Shown one piece after another: positions 36,141-46,616 of a stretch of DNA of 64,000 nucleotides. The position numbers and the translations under genes were made by a program. The notes under the pieces were generated by a model. It searched no databases, had not been told where the DNA came from, and saw only the letters and a program-made list of their open reading frames with translations. Positions within the stretch are counted from its first letter, which is position 1. Each line of letters begins with the position of its first letter. Source of the stretch: Mangifera indica (Eukaryota > Streptophyta > Magnoliopsida > Sapindales > Anacardiaceae); the NCBI RefSeq assembly GCF_011075055.1, contig NC_058149.1, forward strand, positions 4,966,449-5,030,448. The letters are read 5' to 3'.

Positions 36141-38255
36141 ATGGCAAGTAGTAGAAATTCTTCCGGTTCACGAAGATTTGGTCAATATTCACATATATCA
36201 AATGTGAATGAAAATCAATTTATAGATGATTTTCATTCACAAGAAAGTGAAAACCAATATGAAGAGGTGGAGCAACAACAACAACATCAACAACAAATGG
36301 AGATGGAACAACAATCTCAAAAAATTCCTACATCCGATATTTTCAAAATTCATTTCAAGAAAATGCAAAAGGAAGATGGTAATTTTGATGTTGCTTGCAA
36401 TTATTGTAGGCGAATTTACAAATTCAAACAAGGAGGTGGATACGGAACATTCAAAAGGCACTTGGAGTCAAAACATCCGGAAAAAATGGGACAAAGCCGA
36501 GGTCAAACACAAATAACCGGGTATGGTTCTTCTACACACAAATCTTTATTTATGTATAGTGATAATAAAAGTAAAGAAGAATTTGCAAAAATGGTAGCAA
36601 TAGATCATTTAGCATTTAGTTTTGGTGAAAATTTAGGTTTTAATAATTATTGTAAAACTGCATTAAATCCTGCATATAAAACTATTCCAAGAAATACATT
36701 AAAAAGAACATTATTTAGTTTATATAAAAAACAAAAAAAAGAGTTAATTCAATTTTTTACAAATTTTAATGGACGTGTATCTCTATGTAGTGATATTTGG
36801 AGTGACCATTGGCAAGTTCACTCTTATATGGGTATAACTTGTCATTGGATAGATGATGATTTTCTATTACAAAAAAGAATTTTATCATTTAGGATGTTTG
36901 ATGAATGACATACGGCTGATAATATTTATAGAATAATTAAAGGAATATTAGAAGAATATAAATTACTTTATAAAATTTTTTCAATTTCATTTGATAATGC
37001 ACGTTCAAATACTGCCTCAATAAATAAATTAATTGAAATTTGCAGACCTAATTTAGGTGGTAGATTTTTTCATATTAGATGTGCATGTCATGTGTTAAAT
37101 TTATGTGTACAAGATGGTTTAGAATGTCTTAATAATTTTATTAGTCCAATAAAAATAGCAATTTCATATTTATGGACACATCCCCAAATTATGAAAGAAT
37201 GGGGTAAATTTTGTAAACAACATAATAAAAGACCAAAAAGATTTCCTAAAGATGTGCCGACTCGTTGGAATTCAACATATGAATTACTCAACGAGTCATT
37301 TGATTATAAGGATTTATTATGCTCATTTATTTCACAAAATGTGCCACAAATTATATTATATCCCCAACATTGGGATATTTGTTCAAAAATTTTAAATGTA
37401 TTAAAAAATTTTAATAATGCAACATATACTTTAAGTGGGGTTTATTATCCCACTTCTCATTTATTTTTAAATGAAGCTGTTAATATTATTGGAGCTTTAC
37501 AAGAAGCCGAACAAGATATTCTTTTACAAGAAGCTGTTTCTTTAATGAAAACAAAATGGTTAAATTACTATAAAATAATTCCAGAACTTTTTCTTGTTGC
37601 ATGTTTTTTTGATCCTAGATTTAAATTAGATGGTGTCACAGATTATTTGACATTATATTATGAATGTTTGCAATTAGATGAAGTTAATATTCCATTAACT
37701 ATAACTAATATTATGAATTTAATTAAAGAAATTTATGCTGAATATGCATTAATTTATGGTGGTTCTTCTTCCTCTCTACCACCTATTGCCCCATCATCAA
37801 CCCAAAATATGAGTTATGGTGATCGTATTATGATGCAAAGGGGCAAAAGACCAAGAGGAACATTAGGCTCCACCTCGGAGCTTGATATTTATTTAACTAC
37901 TATTTTTGAGTTTGGTGACAGCAATATAGGTAAAGACTTTCCAGTTTTAGAATGGTGGAGTCGACACGCATCAACTTTTCCAATATTGACAGCTATTGCT
38001 AAACAAGTTCTAGCAGCACCGGTATCAACTGTCGCAGTAGAACAAGCTTTTAGTCAAGGGGGTAATATATTGGATGAGAGACGATCAAGTTTGGCTCCCG
38101 AATCTATTGAAGCTCAAGTATGCGTGGACGATTGGACAAGAGCCGAATTACGACAACAAGAAATAAAAGTAGACTTCAATGAAGAATCGCTTGATTTAAC
38201 TACAGATAGTTCGATGACGACGGGAAATAATACTCAAGATAGTGGAGGTGAATGA
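36141..38255 (+). pseudogene. hAT transposase (BED zinc finger, hATC), 704 codons with one TGA
   Basis: Cuts and reinserts hAT elements. ATG at 36,141 follows a CT-rich leader. A Gln/Glu-rich N-terminus is followed by a BED-type zinc finger with C86-x2-C89 and H107-x4-H112. The RNase-H-like core has its first catalytic Asp at D218 (LCSDIWSD) and second at D285 (SISFDNARSNT). RCACHVLNLCVQDGL and PKDVPTRWNSTYELL are family hallmarks. The third acidic residue is likely E604 (VLEWWSRH), at the start of the hATC dimerisation domain, which continues with VEQAFSQGGNILDERRSSL. The only defect is TGA at 36,906-36,908 (codon 256); the frame is otherwise open across 704 codons and full length for the family. 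Read-through or a recent point mutation are both possible. Confidence 0.93.
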
Positions 38256-38454
38256 TAAGGTAAGGGGGTACTGCCAGCTATTAGATATGCAAAGGTAAGA
38301 GAACTACGTAGGCTTTGATTCTTCTAAACCCCAAGAAGATACGTAGGAAGCTTAATTGAAAAATTAAGTCCAAGCCTTTCTTTTAAATTTCAATTATTGT
38401 AATTAATAATTTAAAAATTAAATCAAGATCATGTATTAGAATTGATGGTTCAAT

Positions 38455-38655
38455 ATCGGTTTCGAATCGAAACCGTCGGTTCCGAATCAAAACCGTCGGT
38501 TCCGAACCGAAACCGTCGGTTCCGAACCGGGGCCATGAACCGGAACCGGTGATTCCGAACCGTGGATGAACCGTCCTGTTACGGTTTCGGTTCAGGGTCC
38601 TTATATTTTCGAACCGTGAACCGGCGGTTTCGAACCGAAACCGGCGGTTCATGAA
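38455..38655 (+). repeat. hAT right subterminal GAACCG array
   Basis: Repeated TCGGTTCCGAATCAAAACCG-like units (38,475, 38,495, 38,515) pass into GAACCGGAACCGGTGATTCC, then CGGCGG-type units up to the TIR. It mirrors the left array. Confidence 0.8.
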
Positions 38656-38678
38656 CCGTGGCCAGGTCTACTTCAGCC

Positions 38679-39768
38679 TCTACCTATTCCATAATGGAAA
38701 TGGGAGCATATCTCCATGGACTTCATTAGTGGACTCCCTAGAGCTCAGAATGGATGTAATGCTATTTGGGTGATTGTTGATAGATTAACCAAGTCAGCTC
38801 ATTTCTTGTCCATCAAAGATACTACTACCACAGATCAGTTGAGGAGATTATATGTTAGGGAGATTATTAGATTACATGGTGTACCCAGGACCATAGTATC
38901 TGATCGTGATACAAGATTTGTATCAGCTTTCTGGAAGAGTCTCCAAAGATCCTTGGGTACTAATTTGACATTTAGTACAACCTATCATCCTCAGACAGAT
39001 GGTCAGACGGAGAGGGTTAATCAGATTTTGGAAGACATGTTGAGAGCTTGTTGCCTAGATCATAAAGCTACGTGGGTAGAAATGTTGCCCTTGGTGGAGT
39101 TTGCTTACAATAATAGCTACCAGACAACTATTCAGATGGCACCTTATGAGGCATTATATGGTAGAAGGTGTCGTTCTCCTCTTCACTGGGATGAGATAGG
39201 AGAGAGAGATGTGTTATCCCGATCCCTTGGGCCCAAATTGACCCAAAAAATGATTGATGATGTCTAACTGATCAGGTAGAGAATAAAACAGGCTCAAGAT
39301 CGACAGAAAAGCTATGCAGATCATCGACGTCGAGACTTGGAATTCAATGTAGGTGAATTTGTATTTGTAAAGGTTGCTCCATTCAAGCATTTGATGAGAT
39401 TCGGAAAGAAGGGAAAGCTAGCTCCCAGATTTATTGGTCCATATGAGATACTTAAGAGAATTGGTAAAGTGGCTTACAGATTAGCCTTACCAGCGAGTAT
39501 GGACCGGATTCATGATGTATTTCATGTCTCATCATTAAGAAAATGTCTTGGTGATCATTCCCAGGTTGTGAATACAGAAGATATTAAGTTATCAGAAGAC
39601 CTTAGTTATGAAGAAAAACCGATTCAGATACTTGACAGAAGAATCAAACAACTAAGAAATCGACAAATTCCTCTAGTAAAAGTCTTGTGGAGAAGCCAGA
39701 AGTTAGAGGAGGCTACCTGGGAAATGGAGCAAACCATGAAGGAGAAACATCCAGAGTTGTTTTTGTGA
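38679..39768 (+). pseudogene. pol: Gypsy pol, part 2: integrase core and chromodomain-like tail
   Basis: Integrase catalytic residues are visible: Asp in MDFISGLP, Asp in VSDRDTRF, Glu in DGQTERVNQILEDML. Then comes the GKLAPRFIGPYEIL and RIHDVFHVSSLRKCL region, and a tail KVLWRSQKLEEATWEME resembling the reduced chromodomain of some chromoviruses. Stops: TAA at about 38,691 just before the core, and TAA and TAG near 39,265-39,279 between core and tail. It ends with TGA at 39,766. Upstream residues lie beyond the hAT. It would insert the DNA copy into the genome; not functional here. Confidence 0.92.
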
Positions 39769-39790
39769 ATTCCGAGGACGAAATTCTTGT

Positions 39791-39803
39791 GAGGGGGGAA
39801 GAG
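39791..39803 (+). promoter_or_regulatory. Gypsy polypurine tract
   Basis: GAGGGGGGAAGAG ends one base before the 3' LTR; it is the plus-strand priming site in reverse transcription. Confidence 0.85.
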
Positions 39804-39804
39804 T

Positions 39805-42690
39805 TGTAATACCCTCAGGTATATTTCAGGGGCAATTACGTCTTTTGACCCTGTTTGGAAATATTTTCAATTGTATGTGTGTTTTGAGATATATATAAAA
39901 GTAAAATAATAATAATAATAATATAATAATAATATATTGAAAAAAAAAAAAAAAGAAAAGGAAGAGAAAAGTCAATAACCTGCTCCCTTTACCTTTTGCT
40001 TTCCTTTTTCTTTTTTCCATCGTTCTTTCGTCTCTTCCAGAGAAGAAGACAATCTTCTTCCTTTCTTTGCTGCACAGTGAGTAATTTGGAAGGCTTTTGG
40101 AAGATAAATAAGAAAAAGAAAAATAAGAGGAAGCACTTGGAAGCTTTGGTAACCAAAGATCTCCTTCTTTTCCCTTTTATCTATGTTTATATGCATGTTA
40201 TGTGATTATGCTAGTGTGTTTTGGTATTGATTTAAAGTGGTTTTGGTGATAAAGGAAGCAAAACAAAGAGAAGGAAACCAATTTGCAAAGATCTGACTTG
40301 AAACAAGGTAAGGGGAATCATTATTGATATGTTGCATGTTTTAAGCTTTTGATTCCTCGGATCTATGTTATAAATGGTGATTTTGAAGTTGAGGAATGTT
40401 GTTTTGCCATATGGGATGTCTATGTGTGTGATTTGGTTTAAGGCAGAGAGTTGCATGATATTTATAGTTTTTGCCACTGAGTTCGTCCCATGTTTTGGCT
40501 GCCTTATTGAATGAATTATGAGTGCTATTATATCTTGTTGGAAAGCTCTTTGAATCCTCTTTCCAATGATATATAGCTTGTATGAATTAGAGATCATTTG
40601 GACTGTTAAAGATTGTATAAACCGAAAGGACTGTTTTACTAAAGAAAAACAGGGGAGGCAGTTTTTGCCACTGACTTTATCTGCTGTTTTGACTGCCTGA
40701 TTGAATGAATTATGAGTGCTATTATAGCTTGTTGGAAAGATCTTGGAATCCTCTTTTCAACGATATATAGTTTGTATGAATTAGAAACCATTTGGGCTGT
40801 TAAATTGTATAAAAAGTATGCTGCCCTGCTAAATGTCTGTTCTGTGAACAGTATTTCGTAATTTTATCACTGCGTTTAGCTCACGTTTTGACTGCCTTAT
40901 CTATTGAATTATGAGTGCTATTATAGGTCGTTGGAAAGCTCTTTGAATCCTCTTTCCAATGATATATAGCTTGTATGAATTAGAAACCGTTTGGGATGTT
41001 AAATTGTATGAAAAAGAAGGTTGCCCTGTTAAATGACTGTTCTGTGAACAGTGTTTTGCAATTTTGGGCAGAAAAGAAAGAAGGAAAGAAAGAAAGAAAG
41101 AAAGAAAAGGAAGAAGAAAGGAAAGAAAGGAAAGGAAAGGAAAGAAAAGAAGGAAAGAAAAAGAAAGAAAAATAAGAAAAAGAATTTAGGACTCAAGATT
41201 TAGGGGTTGTCCCAAGAGTAATGTCTGGTGAGTTATGAATAAAATTAAATGGAAGCAAATGTAGTAAAATATAAGACCCGTATGTATGCTATAAACTATG
41301 AGGGGGCACTTTACACTACACCGCCCGCAGTAGGGCACGTCCGCAGTAGGACACGTCCGTAGTAGGACATAGACCCCCAGTAGGGTCCGCTCGCAGTAGA
41401 GCATGCTCGCAGTAGAGCTTAATTCAGAGTCAGAAATAGTATAGTGAAAGAAAAAGAGCTTGAGCTTAAAAAAAAAAAACAAGTGCCAAATCCCTATAGT
41501 TAGCTTCCAGAAAGTATTAAATAGACACCAGATGGGACAAAGTATAACCCAAATAGTAAAGAGTGAACTAAATTACCCCCTCAATCTCTTATAGAGGTTA
41601 GGATGTGGGGTTGAGTCCCAAAAGTGAGTTAGAACAGGAAAAATGGATAGTTTACTTAATTTTTCCCCTTACTGAGTGTTCTTATCACTCACTCCCTTTT
41701 CTTTCCTGATTGCAGGTACAGGTGATCGAGGTAGCTGCGAGGCAGGGTCAGGTCAGCGTAGGTAGATCCGGCTGGAGCAGGTTATCTCTGGTTTATATTA
41801 CATGCATACAGTGGCATGTTTTTATCGACTTTTGACTTTTTAAGATTATGGTACAGTTGCATATGATTACTCCTTGTTTTCAGATGCTTTCAGATGAGTT
41901 TTCATATGAGTATATACATCTTTTGTTCGCTTCCAGATTTACAGTTTTCTTGGAATACTTTCTAAACACTTTTAATGATGCATCTCGCAGTAGAGCATGC
42001 TCGCAGTAGAGCTTGCTCGCAGTAGAGCTTAATTCAGAGTCAGAAATAGTATAGTGAAAGAAAAAGAGCTTGAGCTTAAAAAAAAAAACAAGTGCCAAAT
42101 CCCTATAGTTAGCTTCTAGAAAGTATTAAATAGACACCAGATGGGACAAAATATAACCCAAATAGTAAAGAGTGAACTAAATTACCCCCTCAATCTCTTA
42201 TAGAGGTTAGGATGTGGGGTTGAGTCCCAAAAGTGAGTTAGAACAGGAAAAATGGATAGTTTACTTAATTTTTCCCCTTACTAAGTGTTCTTATCACTCA
42301 CTCCCTTTTCTTTCCTGATTGCAGGTACAGGTGATCGAGGTAGCTGCGAGGCAGGGTCAGGTCAGCGTAGGTAGATCCGGCTGGAGCAGGTTATCTCTGG
42401 TTTATATTACATGCATACAGTGGCATGTTTTTATCGACTTTTGACTTTTTAAGATTATGGTACAGTTGCATATGATTACTCCTTGTTTTCAGATGCTTTC
42501 AGATGAGTTTTCATATGAGTATATACATCTTTTGTTCGCTTCCAGATTTACAGTTTTCTTAGAATACTTTCTAAACACTTTTAATGATGCATTTATTTTA
42601 AAGTATTTAAAAAAAAAAAATAGATGCTACGAATATTAATTCGTAATATTTCTCCTTCGATGGATAGTACTTCTAGGGAGGGATGTTACA
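39805..42690 (+). repeat. Gypsy 3' LTR (2,886 bp, with a 609-bp tandem duplication)
   Basis: Nearly identical to the 5' LTR over its shared length: only scattered single-base changes in the first kilobase, a shorter poly-A and (GAAA)n tract, and a 14-bp duplication ACTCAAGATTTAGG near 41,190. It is 606 bp longer because about 41,375-41,983 is repeated as 41,984-42,592. Confidence 0.95.
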
Positions 42691-42739
42691 AATATATTAT
42701 ATAATATATTATTAATATATAATATATTATATATAAAAG

Positions 42740-43225
42740 GGTACGCATCCCTTTGCATTTCCCGCACCCCTCTACGCACCCTTTTATTTATATATAAAGG
42801 GGTGTGGAAAATGCAAAGGGACGCAACCTTTTGCATTTCCCACACCCCTTTATATATATATATTTCATGCACCTGTACCATTTCACACTCCTTTTCTAAA
42901 TTGTCGCACCGTTCCACGCACCAACACCCTTTCATGCACCCTTTTACGCACCTGCACCCCTTTCCACACCCCTTCACGCACCATTTCCAAATTGTCGCAC
43001 CCACACCCCTTCACGCACCCTTTCCAAATTTGTCGCACCCTTCTACACACCCTCACCCCTTCTCGCGCCCCTTCACGCACCCACACCCCTTCCCGCACCC
43101 ACACCCACACCCCTTCACCTACTGTCGCACCATTTCACGCACCCGCATCCCTTCACACACCCGCACCCCTTCCCACACTTTTTCCAAATTTTTGCACCCT
43201 TTCACGCATTATTTCACACTCGTTT
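42740..43225 (-). repeat. G-rich minisatellite in right TIR (inverted)
   Basis: On plus it reads TTCACGCACCC, CACACCCCTT and AATTGTCGCACC units, the inverse of the left array (GGTGCGTGAA, GGTGCGACAA). Embedded open frames (His/Pro/Thr-rich) are artefacts. A small inverted repeat around AAGGGGTGTGGAAAATGCAA lies at 42,735-42,855. Confidence 0.85.
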
Positions 43226-43239
43226 GAAAAAAAAAGCGT

Positions 43240-43550
43240 CATTTTGAGAAAACGCCCGGTATATCCATCATTTTGTAATTGTATAAATGTATATAAGAAT
43301 CAACTATTATATAAAAAAATTAATCTATTTTTCATCTGTAGATATTATTCATTACAAAAAAATTAAGTTTAATACGTATCGTCTGAAATATAAGAAATTA
43401 ATGTTGTGAAAACTACTGTAAAAGCTGAGAAATTAGAAGAGGGGTATTTTTTAAATGAAAAATATGATTTGCTTAAAAAGGTAAAAGCTAAGAATTCGTA
43501 TCGAAAAAGGTTTACGCGGCAAACTGGTTGTCTATTTTAATCAATTTCCC
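43240..43550. repeat. Right TIR of the foldback MULE
   Basis: Inverse of 27,389-27,690, ending AATCAATTTCCC. Confidence 0.75.
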
Positions 43551-43668
43551 CATCAATATATTTTTATCATATTTGGTTGAATAATTTAAAAAGAAAAAAA
43601 AGGTTCAATTAAAATCTAAATACTTGTATTTAACATGGGTATATTTAGTTTAATATATCATTTATAAT

Positions 43669-43726
<58 letters not shown>

Positions 43727-44279
43727 ATTTTTATGTATAATTTATATATATAAATAATATATTATTATATAATTAGATAATTTTAAATTAAAGATAAAAT
43801 AACACATAATTATATAATAATATTTTTTTATGTATAAAAATTATATTAAAAAAAAATACTTATCATTGCCCCATGCTTTTGAGAATCCTAAACAGGGGCA
43901 GCATACTTTTTTAGTAGAATAATTTTGTTACTCCTATCCAATCGTACTTTAAATTAAACAATTGCACTAGAGGTAAAATCAGATTGAATGCTAATTCTAA
44001 TGGTTTCATTTGAACCTTTCAAATTTCTCAACACTTTCGACCATTCTAATAATGTTAAACTCTAAGAGTACATAATTCTTGGTGAAGATAGTTTAGTCAT
44101 AAATAATCGTAATTTAATTTTTTTTTTTTTTTTTTTTTTGCCTTTTTCTTGTCTTAAAGTTGTAGTTATGTAATAACCCTAATTTTTTTTTTATGAAAGT
44201 TAAAAGAGGGGAATAATGAGATTAAAATTATATTGAGCATGTACAGGATCCCACATGAAACCTTCCACCTCATGAATGA
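43551..44279. other. Intergenic AT-rich spacer
   Basis: Holds the TA microsatellite and a T tract at 44,118-44,139. No gene. Confidence 0.5.
43674..43724. repeat. (TA)n microsatellite
   Basis: About 25 uninterrupted TA dinucleotides. Confidence 0.95.
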
Positions 44280-44287
44280 TTTATAAT

Positions 44288-45076
44288 AGGCCAAAAGACT
44301 TATTTCCACCCAAAGTATAGTGAAAACTCAAACTTTTATTTTCCAAATTTCAAAAACCTAAATACTCATTCATAAGCAAATTTCTATTAGAAATTTCAAT
44401 TAGAGTTAGAAAAAAAATCGTCATTTATTAAAAAATTCTAAAAAATAAAGTTTAATCACATGTCCTCCCTAAGTTTAAAAATTTCACAATTTTCCCTTCA
44501 ACTCAAAGTTTGAAAAGTGATAAATACCCCCAAGGTTTGTTCTTTTTCTCTCTGGCGATGATTTACCATTTTTTATCGTTAGTCGTTCTCCCTCCCAACT
44601 TATCTCTCCCTTTCCTTTTCGACCATCTTCAGTCAAGTTGAAGATGAATAATCTTCGTCAAAAATAAAGACAATGCTTCTTCATCTTAGATGAAGATCGT
44701 TTATCTTCATCTTGGTCAAAGAAGCCCAGAGGGGAAAGGAAGAGAGACATGAGAGAGAGATAAGACAGGAGGGAGGACAGCTGACGATCGGAGACGATGA
44801 ATTGACACCTAAGAGAAGTGGAAAAAACCCTAAGGGGTATTTGTCATTTTTCAAACTTTGGATTGAGGGGAAATTATGAATTTTTTAAACCTAGGGAGGA
44901 AAACGTAATAAAACTTTAGTGTTTTAATTTTTTTTAGTAAATAACGATTTTACCTCTAACCCTAACTTAAATTTTTAATAGAAATTTGTTTATATATGGG
45001 TGTTTAAGTTTTTAAAAGTTAAAGGGTATGAGTTTGAGTTTTCACTACACTTTTGATGAGAATAAGTCTTCTAGCT
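44288..45076. mobile_element. Long-TIR AGGCCAAA element, copy 3 (789 bp)
   Basis: Left end AGGCCAAAAGACTTATTTCC. The right end is decayed (AATAAGTCTTCTAGCT). Flanked by the perfect 8-mer TTTATAAT (44,280-44,287 and 45,077-45,084). Arms of about 270 bp pair well, for example CAACTCAAAGTTTGAAAAGT against CATTTTTCAAACTTTGG. The centre has GATGAAGAT-rich inverted segments. Confidence 0.82.
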
Positions 45077-45120
45077 TTTATAATATAATATACAAGTCTC
45101 TTACAAAAGGTAAAATATAA

Positions 45121-45618
45121 GGGCAAAGGACTATTTTCCACCCAAGTTTCAGCTCATTCTCAAAATAATACCCACTATAATTTAAAAACTTAAATACCTT
45201 ACTATGAGCTAACTTTTGTTAAAATTTTTAACATTGCCTAAATCGACGACATTTCGTCGTCTAAAAGCATTATCAATCTAGAAACGACTCTTCGTCTAGA
45301 TGACAAAACGTCATCCTCTTGTTGTCCCAGCCCACTAATGACTTGCCTAATTTGTTGGTCGGAAAAAAATTTCAAACCCTACGAAAGAAAATTGTAACTT
45401 TTTAAAACTTAATTTTAGAAAGAAATTGTTAATTTTTTAAATTACAAAGATAAAATTGTATCATTTTTTTAGATTTTAAAGTTTAATAATAAAACAATAA
45501 TTTTATTCTTATTTCTAATAAAAAATTTTATCATAAATAAATATTTAGATTTTTAAATTATCCTAAATAATATTTTGGGATTTTTGTCAAAAATTTGATG
45601 GGAAACAGCTCTTTGCCC
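45121..45618. mobile_element. Long-TIR AGGCCAAA-family element, copy 4 (498 bp)
   Basis: Ends GGGCAAAGGACTATTTTCC and CAGCTCTTTGCCC, flanked by AAAATATAA (45,112-45,120 and 45,619-45,627, 9 of 9). Centre with CGACGACATTTCGTCGTC and TAGACGAAGAGTCG-like inverted words. Non-coding. Confidence 0.78.
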
Positions 45619-45627
45619 AAAATATAA

Positions 45628-46608
45628 ATATTAGAGAGAGAGTGAAAGAGGGGGATATATCTGGCAAAGTCTAGCTACTTCTGAGCAATAAATTAATTAA
45701 GATTAGTAAATATGAATCAGAAATTTTACATGCAAAATGGAAGAGAAGACTTGGAGTTGGACACATGTCGACGATATCTGACGCTAAGATTAATAAAAAA
45801 TTAAACAAAAAGTACACGTGTCGAGTTGGTGTTATGCAACCATGTGGATGCCATTATGCAGGTCTATCTATCTAATCTTTCTTATCAGCCTGCATGCCAT
45901 GCATTCCAGCCTTGCAGCCCTCGCTGCGCTCTGCCTCTACCTCTCTCTCCATACCCTTTTTTATTTTTTTATTTTTTGTTTTAATATATTTATTTAATAT
46001 GCGTGCTTTGGATGCTACTGAGAAACATACATGTACATACGTCAAGATGAAGAAACTAGGTATATTTCTCACTCGCTCTTCGTATTAAGATGCCATATAT
46101 TCAACTTGTAAAGGGATAATATATTTCTTTTACAAGAAGAACTGAAATCAAATACATATTAAACTTAACTCTTAAACTTCTAATATTTTTATTGATCTAT
46201 GTTAAACCTATGTTATTAAATTTTAGAACGTATAGTTGGATATTGTTAAAGACAAAAATTCATCAACTAAAAAATATTTAAGATTAAAAGGAAAATTTTG
46301 CCTATGTAATAAGGAATAACATAAATCTTTAAAGTGATTTAACTTATCAATAAGAAACTTACATCCACTGTTATATTATAAAAAGTAATTTGGTTGAATA
46401 ATGGTATCAAATTGTCATCCCTTGGACCATATATAATCCTAAAATAAGAGGAAGACACTATTGACTAATTACATAACTAAAGAGGCATTGTTGAGCAAAT
46501 TATAGAAATGGCTAGAAGACTAATTCTTCCCACTGTTTCTAAAAGGAAGAATTCTTACTCACATTTTGAGTTAACGTGCACGTAAATGATATGTTCAATC
46601 ACTATATA
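45628..46608. other. Intergenic, no gene seen
   Basis: Two ACACGTGTC or ACATGTCGA-like words lie at 45,760-45,825. Otherwise there is no gene signal. Short open frames on both strands have no domain. Confidence 0.45.
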
Positions 46609-46616
46609 TTATTTAA

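Larger units (their letters stand above)
35434..38670 (+). mobile_element. hAT (Ac/Tam3) DNA transposon, 3,237 bp, near-intact
   Basis: Flanked by the perfect 8-bp duplication CTTCAGCC (35,426-35,433 and 38,671-38,678), which was part of the gypsy integrase region. The TIRs are TAGTCCTGGCCACGG (left) and TAGACCTGGCCACGG (right, read on minus), one mismatch in 15. Subterminal GAACCG/CGGTTC arrays lie at both ends. One transposase gene on the plus strand has a single in-frame stop. Clean ends and a perfect duplication show it is the youngest layer of this nest. Confidence 0.96.
29538..42690 (+). mobile_element. Ty3/gypsy LTR retrotransposon (chromovirus-like), split by a hAT
   Basis: The element spans 13,153 bp including a 3,237-bp hAT insertion. 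It is flanked by the perfect 5-bp duplication AATAT (29,533-29,537 and 42,691-42,695). Both LTRs begin TGTAATACCC and end GATGTTACA. It has a primer site, gag, protease, reverse transcriptase, RNase H, integrase with chromodomain-like tail, and a polypurine tract, in gypsy order. Long LTRs and the C-terminal chromodomain-like tail (EEATWEME type) suggest a Tekay/Del-like chromovirus; that is inference. The polyprotein is disrupted by frameshifts, stops and the hAT, so this copy cannot move on its own, though its LTRs are nearly identical. Confidence 0.95.
27389..43550. mobile_element. Foldback-like MULE with array-bearing TIRs (outer layer of nest)
   Basis: The left end GGGAAATTAATTAAAATAGG (27,389) and the right end, read on minus from 43,550, GGGAAATTGATTAAAATAGA, open inverted repeats alignable for about 300 bp. 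Shared blocks are CCAGTTTGC, TTTTACCTTTTTAAGCAAAT, CTTATATTTCAGA, AATGAATAATATCTACAGAT, and ATTACAAAATGATGG versus TTTACAAAATGATAG. Inside the repeats follow 20-bp-unit G-rich arrays, plus-oriented on the left and inverted on the right. Excluding the gypsy insertion (29,538-42,695) the element is about 3.0 kb. A MuDR-type transposase start inside, and the 9-bp duplication of its smaller relative at 50,567, place it with MULEs. No duplication could be seen at this copy's own flanks (GATAGGAGA versus CATCAATAT). Confidence 0.72.

Noticed and set aside
42802..43366. Open frames of 124-141 codons rich in His, Pro and Thr
   Set aside because: They are translations of the minisatellite in the right MULE arm; no domain.
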